In this document: positions 26,075-34,558 of the stretch, piece after piece | Position numbering within the stretch: the stretch's first letter is position 1 | Layout of the letters: every line of letters starts with the position of its first letter | NCBI RefSeq assembly: GCF_001660705.2 | Contig: NZ_LYBV02000031.1 | Span: forward strand, 124,001-188,000 | Origin: Saccharicrinis aurantiacus | GTDB lineage: Bacteria > Bacteroidota > Bacteroidia > Bacteroidales > Marinilabiliaceae | Reading direction: 5' to 3' | DNA: 64,000 nt | The notes under the pieces: model-generated | The model's database searches: none | What the model saw: the letters and a program-made list of their open reading frames with translations, nothing else | What the model was told of the DNA's origin: nothing | Made by a program: the position numbers and the translations under genes

Positions 26075-26419
26075 ATGCAAGATATACAAGAAGTACAAGA
26101 ATGGGTAGCAACCGTACCCGCCACTGAATTTGAAACAAATGGAAGCAATGCTGTTTTGGTAAACGGAAAACAGATAGCCATATATTATTTTGCCGACACA
26201 CAAGAGTGGTACGCCACTGATAATGAATGTCCGCATCAAAAACAACAAGCCTTGTCTAGAGGTATAATAGGTAGTGAAGGTGATGAGCCAAAAGTGGCTT
26301 GTCCCTTCCATAAAAAAAGCTTCTCGTTAAAAACGGGGCAATGCCTATCAGGAGAAGATTATAAAGTAAATACCTATCCTGTTAAAGTAGAAGATGGGGT
26401 GGTTTATTTGGGTATATAA
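26075..26419 (+). CDS. nirD: Nitrite reductase small subunit NirD with Rieske ligands
   Basis: A 114-residue Rieske-fold protein, the small subunit of the cytoplasmic nitrite reductase. It retains a full Rieske ligand set: Cys52-x-His54 in ECPHQ and Cys76-x2-His79 in ACPFHKK. The block ALSRGIIGSEGDEPKVACPF is typical of NirD. E. coli NirD lacks these ligands, so this version may carry a [2Fe-2S] cluster. The frame is open upstream, but the ATG at 26075 is where family similarity starts; the longer version would run through the repeat palindrome. A terminator follows at 26433. Confidence 0.93.
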   Translation: MQDIQEVQEWVATVPATEFETNGSNAVLVNGKQIAIYYFADTQEWYATDNECPHQKQQALSRGIIGSEGDEPKVACPFHKKSFSLKTGQCLSGEDYKVNTYPVKVEDGVVYLGI

Positions 26420-26432
26420 ATAAAAGATAACT

Positions 26433-26463
26433 AAGGAATGGGTTTTAGCTCATTCCTTTTTTT
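26433..26463. terminator. terminator after nirD, shared with gldA
   Basis: AAGGAATG and CATTCCTT form an 8-base stem with a 10-base loop, followed by a seven-T run on plus. The reverse strand is also usable for the convergent gldA. Confidence 0.85.
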
Positions 26464-27367
26464 ATTGCGTTAATCCCCTAAAGATATCCTCCATGGATTG
26501 ATGCTCTTGATTTAAGGTTAGCAGTTGTTTGTTCTGGGCTACTGTCCATGCAAACAATTCTTTTCTTATATCTTTATTAGCATTAATCTTAAAGAAATTA
26601 TCTGAAACGCATTCTATCGAGTTTATTCCCTCAATAGCTCTAAGTTCTTCTGAATTAACGGGGCTAGCAAATTCAATACTTATGGTATGTCCTTTACCTG
26701 AAACCAAAGCATCTAAATTGGAAACTTTCTCGTTAGCCACTAAGTTTCCTTTATTAATAATTATTACGCGTTCGCAGATAGCTTGTACTTCCTGCATAAT
26801 ATGAGTAGATAGCATGATGGTCTTCTTCTCGCCAACTTGCTTTATTAAATCTCTTACCTCAACAATTTGGTTGGGGTCTAAACCCGTAGTGGGTTCATCT
26901 AAAATCAGTACTTCAGGATCGGGTAATAAGGCTTGCGCTAATCCAACACGCTGACGGTATCCCTTTGATAAAGCGCCAATCTTTTTTGTGCTTTCAGGCG
27001 ATAGTCCTGTAATACCTATTATTTCGTTTATGCGTTTAGTGGCGTGTTTACCCAACTTATAAATGCCAGCTACATGCTTCAGGTATTCTTTTACATACAT
27101 ATCCAAATACAAAGGGTTATGCTCAGGCAGATAACCAATTTTATTGCGATACTCTAATGAATCATCAGTAACATCTAAACCACATACCTTTACTACACCA
27201 CTAGTTTGCGGCAAATATCCGGTGATAATTTTCATCATTGTAGATTTTCCCGCACCATTAGGACCTAAAAAACCTACAACTTCTCCTGCAGCAATTTCAA
27301 AAGAAACATTATTTAAAGCCTTTTGAGCTCCATACATACGGGTAACACCAGAAATAGATATTGACAT
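26462..27367 (-). CDS. gldA: Gliding-motility-associated ABC transporter ATPase GldA
   Basis: A 301-residue ABC ATPase. Walker A is GPNGAGKSTMM, the signature-region block is LSKGYRQRVGLAQALLPDPEVLILDEPTTGLDPNQI, and the switch His is in LSTHIMQEV. The C-terminal 80 residues (TISIEFASP... SMEDIFRGLTQ) match GldA, which works with GldF and GldG in Bacteroidota gliding. Its permease partners are not in the window; they are often at another locus. Because many non-gliding Bacteroidota also carry gldA, motility cannot be concluded from it. Confidence 0.88.
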   Translation of the reverse strand: MSISISGVTRMYGAQKALNNVSFEIAAGEVVGFLGPNGAGKSTMMKIITGYLPQTSGVVKVCGLDVTDDSLEYRNKIGYLPEHNPLYLDMYVKEYLKHVAGIYKLGKHATKRINEIIGITGLSPESTKKIGALSKGYRQRVGLAQALLPDPEVLILDEPTTGLDPNQIVEVRDLIKQVGEKKTIMLSTHIMQEVQAICERVIIINKGNLVANEKVSNLDALVSGKGHTISIEFASPVNSEELRAIEGINSIECVSDNFFKINANKDIRKELFAWTVAQNKQLLTLNQEHQSMEDIFRGLTQ

Positions 27368-27433
27368 ACTTAAATTATTTATCGGCCAAAGTTAAAAAAA
27401 ATGCATCATCTATTAAGATATGAGTTAATGTTG

Positions 27434-27441
27434 TACTTTTG
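27434..27441 (+). promoter_or_regulatory. -7 promoter box for ispG (TACTTTTG)
   Basis: A perfect TAnnTTTG box lies 26 bases before the ispG ATG, at a distance typical of Bacteroidota promoters. Confidence 0.6.
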
Positions 27442-27466
27442 CCCTGTAAAATTATAGCACACAATT

Positions 27467-29260
27467 ATGAGCAACTATTGCATTGATATTTTTGAGTTTG
27501 GAAGACATAAGACCCAAGAAGTTACTATAGGTGATGTTAAGATGGGAGCCTCTAATCCTATTGTAGTTCAGTCAATGACTACCACAAATACTAATGAGAC
27601 TGAAGAAACGGTTGCTCAAATAAAGACTATAATTGATGCCGGTGGGCAAATGGTTCGAATGACAACTCAAGGTCAACGCGAAGCAAAAAACTTAGAGCAC
27701 ATAAAGGCGCAATTAGTTAAGGAAGGTTATAATCAGCCCCTGGTTGCTGATATTCATTATAACCCTAATGCAGCTAATATTGCCGCTTTGCATATTGAAA
27801 AGGTGCGTATTAACCCAGGTAATTTTGTTGATGGCGCAAAAAAGTTTGAGAATATCGACTATACCAATGAATCGTATCTTGAGGAGTTAGAGCAAGTAAA
27901 AAAGAAACTCATCCCCTTATTAAATATATGTAAGCAAAATAAAACTGCAATACGTATTGGTACCAACCATGGCTCTTTGTCTGATCGGATAATGAGTAGG
28001 TATGGCGATACGCCACAGGGTATGGTTGAAGCTTGTATGGAATTTTTAAGAATCTGTAAGGATGAGAAATTCTTCAATATTGTATTAAGTATCAAGGCCA
28101 GTAATGCTCGAATTATGGTGCATACCGTTCGTCTGTTAGTTCAAAAGATGAACGAAGAGGATATGTATTTTCCTCTGCATCTAGGCGTAACTGAAGCAGG
28201 CGAAGGAGAAGATGGGCGAATAAGATCTGCAGTTGGTATTGGTACATTATTAATGGATGGAATAGGGGATACCATTAGGGTTTCCTTAACGGAGAATCCT
28301 GAAAAAGAGATTCCTGTTGCCAATCAAATAATTGATTATATCAATACAAAAGAGGGGCATGATGCTATTAAAAAAGTAGACACTGATAATTACTCTCCTT
28401 TTAAATACACGCGTCATCAGACCAATGCAGTAAAAAATATTGGCGGTAACAATGTGCCTGTTGTTATAGGAAATAACCATTTCACAAAAGATTCGGATTA
28501 TAGCTATATTGCTGATTCTAGTGTAATTGTCTCTGCGGATAAGAAAGAATATCCAGTGGTAAAATACAGCAATTCAAATGAGTTTGATTTTAATAACCAC
28601 GAACTTTGTTTTGTTAAAATAGCCTATTCCGATATGGATGATAGTGCAATCCAGTTCTTTAAACAACAGAATAACGTAGTAATATTACTAACAAGTAATA
28701 ATAGTAACTCTACTATTGAGCAAAGAGCGGCTTTTCTACATTTAAGAAATCATCATGTTACCACTCCAGTAGTTATACATAAGTTGTATGATAGTGTATT
28801 TGATGCAAATACGCAGATTCAGGCATCATGTGATATAGGACCATTGTTTATTGATGGGTTTGGCGATGGCATCTTTATTGAAAATAATACTGAGAATCAA
28901 TCGCTAGTTATCAATACAATGTTTGCCGTTTTGCAGGCTTCAAGAGTTCGTTTTTCACGTCCTGATTATATATCCTGTCCGGGTTGCGGACGTACGCTTT
29001 TTGGGTTACAGGATACAACTGTATTGGTGAAAGAAAAAACAGCCCATCTAAAAGGATTGAAGATTGCTGTTATGGGATGCATCGTAAATGGACCAGGAGA
29101 AATGGCTGATGCGGATTATGGTTATGTAGGGTCAGGCCCAGGTAAGGTTACATTATATCATCAACGGGAGGTTGTTAAAAAGAACATCAACCAAGAAGAT
29201 GCTATAGGAGAGTTAGTTGCACTTATCAAGGAAAATGGCGACTGGGTTGAACCCAGTTAA
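27467..29260 (+). CDS. ispG: 4-hydroxy-3-methylbut-2-enyl diphosphate synthase IspG, large form
   Basis: IspG (GcpE) carries out the next-to-last step of the non-mevalonate isoprenoid pathway with a [4Fe-4S] cluster. The N-terminal TIM barrel begins at VTIGDVKMGASNPIVVQSMTTT. The C-terminal reductase domain has ISCPGCGRT and CIVNGPGE, whose cysteines bind the cluster. At 597 residues it is the large form with an insert (about 300-490) between the two domains, as in plants, Chlamydiae and Bacteroidota; E. coli IspG is 372. It is monocistronic with a good promoter. Confidence 0.97.
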   Translation: MSNYCIDIFEFGRHKTQEVTIGDVKMGASNPIVVQSMTTTNTNETEETVAQIKTIIDAGGQMVRMTTQGQREAKNLEHIKAQLVKEGYNQPLVADIHYNPNAANIAALHIEKVRINPGNFVDGAKKFENIDYTNESYLEELEQVKKKLIPLLNICKQNKTAIRIGTNHGSLSDRIMSRYGDTPQGMVEACMEFLRICKDEKFFNIVLSIKASNARIMVHTVRLLVQKMNEEDMYFPLHLGVTEAGEGEDGRIRSAVGIGTLLMDGIGDTIRVSLTENPEKEIPVANQIIDYINTKEGHDAIKKVDTDNYSPFKYTRHQTNAVKNIGGNNVPVVIGNNHFTKDSDYSYIADSSVIVSADKKEYPVVKYSNSNEFDFNNHELCFVKIAYSDMDDSAIQFFKQQNNVVILLTSNNSNSTIEQRAAFLHLRNHHVTTPVVIHKLYDSVFDANTQIQASCDIGPLFIDGFGDGIFIENNTENQSLVINTMFAVLQASRVRFSRPDYISCPGCGRTLFGLQDTTVLVKEKTAHLKGLKIAVMGCIVNGPGEMADADYGYVGSGPGKVTLYHQREVVKKNINQEDAIGELVALIKENGDWVEPS

Positions 29261-29428
29261 TTAAAACTATTTATTATTAACCCTTTTATGTTCAGCTTGA
29301 AAAATATACGATTAATCATGTATTATGAATAAATAGTGTATTTTTCATCATGTATGCATCGCTTTCTTTGCAATGGTAATTATGTTTTTCTAAATTGCGT
29401 ATTCCTAAATCAATATGCTTATATATAC

Positions 29429-30214
29429 ATGAAACAGCTATTTATAACATTACTACTTCTTATGGCAGTTACATCTGTTACAAAAGCAGATGAAATTGAA
29501 CTGAAGGGCACATTTCAGGGTGATAACCTATTTGTGAAAAATCCGTTTGCACAAAGTGGTGTAGGTTTCTGTGTTTACGAGGTTACAGTTAACGGTTTAA
29601 CTACAACCGATGAGATAAACTCAAGTGCTTTTGAAGTCGATTTATCTGTATATGGCTTTAAAATTGGCGAACCTTTAATAATTGCGATTAAGTATAAAGA
29701 GGATTGCAAACCAATGGTTTTAAATGCTGAAACTCTAAAGCCTAGATCTACATTTGAAATAGTTTCGCTTTCAGTTGATGAGGATAATATCAAATGGAAG
29801 ACAAAGAAAGAAGCTGGTAGCCTCGATTTTAATGTTCAGCAATTTAGATGGAATAAATGGGTGAATGTTGGTACCGTAACAGGTAAAGGAACTCCTGACG
29901 GAGGTACTTATTCGGCAAAAGTTCGTTTACATTCTGGTCAGAATAGATTTAGATTAAAGCAAACAGATCACCGTGGTAAGCCTAGGTACTCAAAAGAAAC
30001 CTCAATTACATCATCAAAGCAAGCAGTTACTTTCTCTCCTAGTAGGGTTGATGATATCATTACTTTTTCGGATGAAACTATGTACGAGATTTATGATGTA
30101 TATGGTGGAATCATGTTTAAGGGATATGGGAAAGAGATTAAAGTAAATGGTTTAGCCAAAGGAAAATATTACCTGAATATGGATAATAAATTAACCACAT
30201 TCAATAAGAAGTAA
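29429..30214 (+). CDS. Secreted protein with type IX secretion-like C-terminal tail
   Basis: A 261-residue protein that I do not recognise as a named family. MKQLFITLLLLMAVTSVTKA is a clear signal peptide, so the ATG at 29429 is taken as the start, although the frame is open to a GTG at 29336. The middle (about 105-205) looks like a fibronectin-like beta domain (RWNKWVNVGTVTG, GQNRFRLKQTDHRGK). The last 65 residues (YEIYDVYGGIMFKGYGKEI, LAKGKYYLNMDN) resemble the type A sorting domain of the Bacteroidota type IX secretion system, without its usual first PNP-type motif. It is probably surface-exposed or released. A terminator follows. Confidence 0.65.
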   Translation: MKQLFITLLLLMAVTSVTKADEIELKGTFQGDNLFVKNPFAQSGVGFCVYEVTVNGLTTTDEINSSAFEVDLSVYGFKIGEPLIIAIKYKEDCKPMVLNAETLKPRSTFEIVSLSVDEDNIKWKTKKEAGSLDFNVQQFRWNKWVNVGTVTGKGTPDGGTYSAKVRLHSGQNRFRLKQTDHRGKPRYSKETSITSSKQAVTFSPSRVDDIITFSDETMYEIYDVYGGIMFKGYGKEIKVNGLAKGKYYLNMDNKLTTFNKK

Positions 30215-30240
30215 TACCTCGATCTAATTATATGACTAAG

Positions 30241-30270
30241 GGGCTGTCAATTTTGTTGATGGCCCTTTTT
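30241..30270 (+). terminator. terminator after the secreted-protein gene
   Basis: GGGCTGTCAA pairs with TTGATGGCCC (two G-U wobbles) around a 5-base loop, followed by a T5 run. It touches the end of convergent mogA. Confidence 0.7.
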
Positions 30271-30764
30271 CAATGTGCTCCACCCGATAGCATTTTTAAT
30301 GAATGCAATACTGTTGGTAATATTTCTTTTAGATACTCTTTAACAGCCTTCGGACTTCCGGGAATGGCATAGATAAGAGTTGAGTCAATTACTCCTGCAA
30401 TGGCGCGACTTAACAGGGCATTCGGAAATTTCATGCCGTACTTTACTCGTATCATTTCCATGATGCCAGTTATTTCTTTACTTAGCATAGGCTTTATTAC
30501 ATCAGGGGTTATATCTCTAGGTCCAATTCCAGTACCACCCGAAACACATATAATATGTTTCTCTTTTGCGAATGCCAGCAATTGCTTACGAAGTTTTTCT
30601 TCCGAGTCGGGTAAAATAATACGTTCAATTGAAGGTTTTTCACCTTTCTCACTAAAGAAGTTATCAAACAAATCAGCAGCTAAAGGTCCGCTTTTATCCG
30701 TATACTCACCTACAGAAGCTCTATCGCTCATTGTTATTATTCCAATTTTAATGGTACTACTCAT
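30270..30764 (-). CDS. mogA: Molybdopterin adenylyltransferase (MogA/MoaB family)
   Basis: The enzyme activates molybdopterin with ATP before molybdenum insertion by MoeA. The 164-residue protein starts IGIITMSDRASVGEYTDKSG and has the family block SGGTGIGPRDITPDVI (about 86-101), then YAIPGSPKAVKEYL. The length fits MogA/MoaB. Its ATG shares one base with the moaC stop (TAATG), a sign of translational coupling in the moeA-moaC-mogA operon. Confidence 0.94.
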   Translation of the reverse strand: MSSTIKIGIITMSDRASVGEYTDKSGPLAADLFDNFFSEKGEKPSIERIILPDSEEKLRKQLLAFAKEKHIICVSGGTGIGPRDITPDVIKPMLSKEITGIMEMIRVKYGMKFPNALLSRAIAGVIDSTLIYAIPGSPKAVKEYLKEILPTVLHSLKMLSGGAH

Positions 30765-31213
30765 TATATCTTTTCTTTCTTAAGTAATCTTACATCTGTT
30801 ATCTCCATGCTATTATCAACTGCCTTACACATGTCGTATATAGTTAAACATGCAATATTAACAGCGGTAAGAGCTTCCATTTCAACACCTGTTTTACCAT
30901 TACATTTTGTTTGGGACGTCACTTTAATTCCATTCTCAAGTATATTAAAGTCAACAGTTACTTGGTTTAATAATAAAGTATGGCATAGCGGAATAAGTGT
31001 AGGGGTTTGCTTTGCTGCCTGAATACCTGCTATTCTTGCCGTAGCAAGTACATCACCTTTCTTAATGTTGTTTTCTTGTATTAATTGAAGGGTATCTTTG
31101 CATAGTTTTATAAATCCTTCAGCAACAGCAATACGTTTTTGAATGGCCTTCTCCCCCACATCTACCATTTGGGCACTTCCACTTTTATCTATATGTGTTA
31201 GTTTTTCGCTCAT
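30764..31213 (-). CDS. moaC: Cyclic pyranopterin monophosphate synthase MoaC
   Basis: MoaC converts the MoaA product to cyclic pyranopterin monophosphate. The 149-residue protein contains MVDVGEK, the active-site block LIPLCH, KTGVEMEALTAV and the C-terminal IYDMCKAVD. It is the middle gene of the second molybdenum cofactor operon, ten bases after moeA. MoaA is encoded 14 kb away beside moaD and moaE, so the pathway is split across two operons. Confidence 0.96.
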   Translation of the reverse strand: MSEKLTHIDKSGSAQMVDVGEKAIQKRIAVAEGFIKLCKDTLQLIQENNIKKGDVLATARIAGIQAAKQTPTLIPLCHTLLLNQVTVDFNILENGIKVTSQTKCNGKTGVEMEALTAVNIACLTIYDMCKAVDNSMEITDVRLLKKEKI

Positions 31214-31223
31214 AAAATACTTT

Positions 31224-32399
31224 TTAAAAAGGACGAACTTGAACCATTGTGCCAGATTCTAACTCTGAAGTTCCTATTGGCACTTCAATAAAGCAACTCG
31301 CATTTGATAAGGCATTAATGTGAGCTGAACCATTGAAGAGGATTGGTTCAACTTGATTATCCGAATTAATAATTGCCGGAGTAAATAAGTGACGTCCGGC
31401 ATTTTTACGCTTAAAGTGATTTGCCAAGGGTAAATTAAACAGAAGTGGCTTATAGTTTAAACCTTGTAAAGCATATAAAAAAGGTTTCGCATATAGCTCA
31501 AACTGTATAAAAGATGCCACAGGATTTCCTGATAATCCAAAGAAATATTTGCCCTCTTTATGTGCAAATACCATAGGTTTTCCAGGCTGGATTGCCGTTT
31601 TATTAAGCTCAATACTAAAGCCAAGCCCCTCAATTATTTTGGGTATTAAATCGAAGTCTCCTACAGAGACTCCTCCACTCATAATTAAAACATCAGATTT
31701 ATTAAAAGCACTCCTCATGCTTTCCTTTAAATTAGTTTCGTCATCCTTTATAACTCCTAAATATTCATAAGGCAATTTTAAAGCTTCTAATTGGGCTTGA
31801 ATTTGCGTTGCGTTACTATTTCTTATTTGATGGGCTAAAGGCTTTTCAGAAGGTTCTACCAGCTCTGTACCACTTGTAATTATCTTTATTTGTGGCTTCT
31901 TATATACCTTTAATTTGGCATATCCGGCACCTGCTAATAATGGTGTTTGTTTCGCCTCTATTAAAATATTTTTAGATAATACAACAGAACCTTTAGTAAC
32001 ATCCTCTCCACAAAAACAGATATTGCCTTTGGCATTGATATCAGAGCATGTAATAGTTTCATCAGAATTCACAATTGCATCCTCCTGTTTAAAAACCATA
32101 TCAGCACCAATTGGTACTGGTGCACCGGTCATTATTTTAGAGCACTCCCCCTTTTGTAATTTCTTTTCGGGCTGTTTGCCTGCATGAATAGTTTCTACTA
32201 ATACAAGGTTTAGTGATAAATCTTTTCGGGCACAAGCATAGCCATCCATGGCAGATTTATCAAAGGGAGGCATATTAATATCATAAACAATATCTTCAGC
32301 AATTACACGGCCTAAAGCCTTTTTCAACGGAATAGTTTCAATTGCTAGTCTGTTGGCTACTTTTGCAATTTGTTGTTGTGCCTGAAGGTATGTTATCAT
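31224..32399 (-). CDS. moeA: Molybdopterin molybdenumtransferase MoeA
   Basis: MoeA inserts molybdenum into adenylylated molybdopterin. The 391-residue chain has ALGRVIAEDI and DINMPPFDKSAMDGYA near the N-terminus, MTGAPVPIGADMV at about 92, the MogA-like domain with SGGVSVGDFDLIP (about 243), and GLSGNPVASFIQFELY. It is the first gene of moeA-moaC-mogA and convergent to nothing nearby. The length is typical. Confidence 0.96.
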   Translation of the reverse strand: MITYLQAQQQIAKVANRLAIETIPLKKALGRVIAEDIVYDINMPPFDKSAMDGYACARKDLSLNLVLVETIHAGKQPEKKLQKGECSKIMTGAPVPIGADMVFKQEDAIVNSDETITCSDINAKGNICFCGEDVTKGSVVLSKNILIEAKQTPLLAGAGYAKLKVYKKPQIKIITSGTELVEPSEKPLAHQIRNSNATQIQAQLEALKLPYEYLGVIKDDETNLKESMRSAFNKSDVLIMSGGVSVGDFDLIPKIIEGLGFSIELNKTAIQPGKPMVFAHKEGKYFFGLSGNPVASFIQFELYAKPFLYALQGLNYKPLLFNLPLANHFKRKNAGRHLFTPAIINSDNQVEPILFNGSAHINALSNASCFIEVPIGTSELESGTMVQVRPF

Positions 32400-32492
32400 G
32401 ATACAATTATTAATAGATATAGGTATATGATGTTTTTAATTATCAAGTATAAGTGATATTCCCCTATTTTGTTTGATAAGAATTCTGTTAAA

Positions 32493-33395
32493 TTATGCTA
32501 TCCCTTTTAGCATTCTGTCTTTACCAAATAAATCTTTTCGCAGTTCAACATTATTGAATCCTAAATTATTTAGTAAATCAATCATTTCTTTGCCAAGGGC
32601 CTCATTGATCTCAAAATAAAGCGCTCCGCCAGACTTTAAGTTTGCTTTAGCCAATTGGGCTATTTTTCGGTAAAAAATTAATGGGTCAGAATCTGATACA
32701 AACAAAGCCAAATGTGGTTCATGATCTAAAACATTATCATGCATCCACTCTTTTTCTAGTTCCCTAATGTAGGGAGGGTTACTAACAACAACATCTAATT
32801 GATTAGGAAGTGCTCCATCGAATTTTAAAACATCTTGATGCTCAAAAGCAACCTCGGTATTATTAATCATAGCATTGTGGTTTGCTATCTCTAAAGCATT
32901 TTCAGATATATCCCACGAAGTAACTTTAGCATCGGGTAAATGCTGCTTTAAAGTAATAGGAATACAACCACTGCCTGTGCCAATATCTAATATGTTAATA
33001 TGTTTGTTCGTATTGTCTTTTAAAATCCACTCCACAAGCTCCTCCGTTTCTGGTCGTGGTATTAAAACATCTTTGGAAACCTTAAAGGGTAAACCATAAA
33101 ATTCGGTTTCACCAGTAATTTGTTGGATAGGAATGTTTTGTTCAAGTTTCTCAAGCGAATGCTTAAAGAAGTCAGCATCGGATTTATTTAATTCATTTGA
33201 CGCATTCATCATGCAATCAATTTTTGTATAACCTAATTCGTACAATGCGAGTATCGTAACAAAATTTCTGATTTCATTCTCGTCGTATATCGATTGTAAT
33301 CGGTTTTTGTAAGTGCTGGTAATCTGTTGAAGCGTATTATACACAATAATATATTTAGTGAGCAAATATCTGTAAATATTGAGGAATAACCTCAT
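32493..33395 (-). CDS. prmC: Peptide chain release factor glutamine methyltransferase PrmC
   Basis: PrmC (HemK) methylates the GGQ glutamine of release factors RF1 and RF2. SAM-binding motif I is ILDIGTGSGCIPI, and the catalytic NPPY is in VVSNPPYIRELE. The N-terminal helical domain contains FYGLPFKVSKDVLIPRPETEEL. The start is uncertain: ATG at 33395 gives 300 residues with an unusual first stretch (MRLFLNIYRYLLTKYII), and a GTG at 33344 gives 283 residues, closer to the family. It is divergent from ribD. Confidence 0.92.
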   Translation of the reverse strand: MRLFLNIYRYLLTKYIIVYNTLQQITSTYKNRLQSIYDENEIRNFVTILALYELGYTKIDCMMNASNELNKSDADFFKHSLEKLEQNIPIQQITGETEFYGLPFKVSKDVLIPRPETEELVEWILKDNTNKHINILDIGTGSGCIPITLKQHLPDAKVTSWDISENALEIANHNAMINNTEVAFEHQDVLKFDGALPNQLDVVVSNPPYIRELEKEWMHDNVLDHEPHLALFVSDSDPLIFYRKIAQLAKANLKSGGALYFEINEALGKEMIDLLNNLGFNNVELRKDLFGKDRMLKGIA

Positions 33396-33424
33396 TCATA
33401 AATGAATTATTAATACAGATTATC

Positions 33425-33432
33425 TATTTTTG
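33425..33432 (+). promoter_or_regulatory. -7 promoter box for ribD (TATTTTTG)
   Basis: A perfect TAnnTTTG box lies 19 bases before the ATG at 33452. A start at the ATG of 33446 would leave almost no leader, favouring 33452. Confidence 0.5.
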
Positions 33433-33451
33433 TTTAATAACTTTTATGGTG

Positions 33452-34501
33452 ATGAGTAGAGATGAGATTTATATGCAACGTTGTTTGCAATTGGCTTCGG
33501 TAGGATTAGGAAATACTTATTCTAATCCCATGGTGGGTTCTGTAATTGTAAACAATGGAAAGATTATTGGCGAAGGCTTTCATCATAAATCTGGCGAACC
33601 GCACGCAGAGGTTAATGCGGTAAACTCAGTTAAAGATAAAGATTTACTACTCTCTTCTACTCTTTACGTAAATCTAGAACCCTGTGCACATTATGGGAAA
33701 ACGCCACCTTGTGCAAAACTAATTATTGATAGTAAAATACCAAATGTGATGATTGGTTGTATCGACTCATTTTCTGAAGTAGCAGGCAAGGGAATTGAGA
33801 TGATGGAAAAAGAAGGCATTAACGTAAAGGTTGGTGTGCTCGAACAGGAGAGCTTAAATTTGAATGCCCGATTTTTTACCTTCCATAATAAAAAGCGACC
33901 GTATGTTATATTAAAATGGGCTCAAACTCAAGATGGCTTAATTGATATTGATAGGACAGAAAATAATTTTGGACAGCCAACTTGGATTACTAATAAGCAT
34001 GCCCGTCAATTGGTGCACAAATGGAGAAGTGAAGAGCAGGCTATATTGGTTGGTACAGAAACAGCGATTAAGGATAATCCATCATTAACCGTAAGAGATT
34101 GGTCAGGTAAAAGCCCAACACGTTTTTTAATTGATAGAACTTGCCGTGTTTCAGAATCGCATCAGATTCTAGATCGGAAACATAGTACCTATATATTCAC
34201 AGGTAAAGCGCAAAAAGCCACTACTAATTGTAAATATATTACACTTGATTTTAGCAAGAATATAATACCCCAATTACTTAGTGAAGTGTATAAATTAGGC
34301 TTACAGTCCATCATTATTGAAGGCGGAAGACAAGTACTTCAGAGTTTTATTGATGCAAACTTATGGGATGAGGCGCGGGTGTTTATTGGAGATAAGTGGT
34401 TTATTGAAGGTACGCCAGCACCAAAATTAAATTTGAGACCTGACGAAATAAAAACAGTTGGTAATAGTGAGTTACTATATTTTACGAATAGCAAATTGTA
34501 A
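33452..34501 (+). CDS. ribD: Bifunctional riboflavin deaminase-reductase RibD
   Basis: RibD deaminates and then reduces the pyrimidine intermediate of riboflavin synthesis. The N-terminal deaminase domain has zinc ligands HAEVNA and PCAHYGKTPPC. The C-terminal reductase domain from about residue 145 has YVILKWAQTQDG, WITN, the segment VGTETAIKDNPSLTVR and the late GGRQVLQSF. At 349 residues it is the normal size. The second of two close ATGs is chosen because of the promoter position. No other riboflavin gene is adjacent. Confidence 0.95.
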   Translation: MSRDEIYMQRCLQLASVGLGNTYSNPMVGSVIVNNGKIIGEGFHHKSGEPHAEVNAVNSVKDKDLLLSSTLYVNLEPCAHYGKTPPCAKLIIDSKIPNVMIGCIDSFSEVAGKGIEMMEKEGINVKVGVLEQESLNLNARFFTFHNKKRPYVILKWAQTQDGLIDIDRTENNFGQPTWITNKHARQLVHKWRSEEQAILVGTETAIKDNPSLTVRDWSGKSPTRFLIDRTCRVSESHQILDRKHSTYIFTGKAQKATTNCKYITLDFSKNIIPQLLSEVYKLGLQSIIIEGGRQVLQSFIDANLWDEARVFIGDKWFIEGTPAPKLNLRPDEIKTVGNSELLYFTNSKL

Positions 34502-34558
34502 CATTGTTCTAAACTAAATTATTAACTACATTGTTGGTAAATATTAGCCTAAATTTAT

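Noticed and set aside
26033-26311. 92-residue minus-strand frame opposite nirD
   Set aside because: Antisense shadow. Its hydrophobic look comes from the reverse of the NirD codons and the AT-rich spacer.
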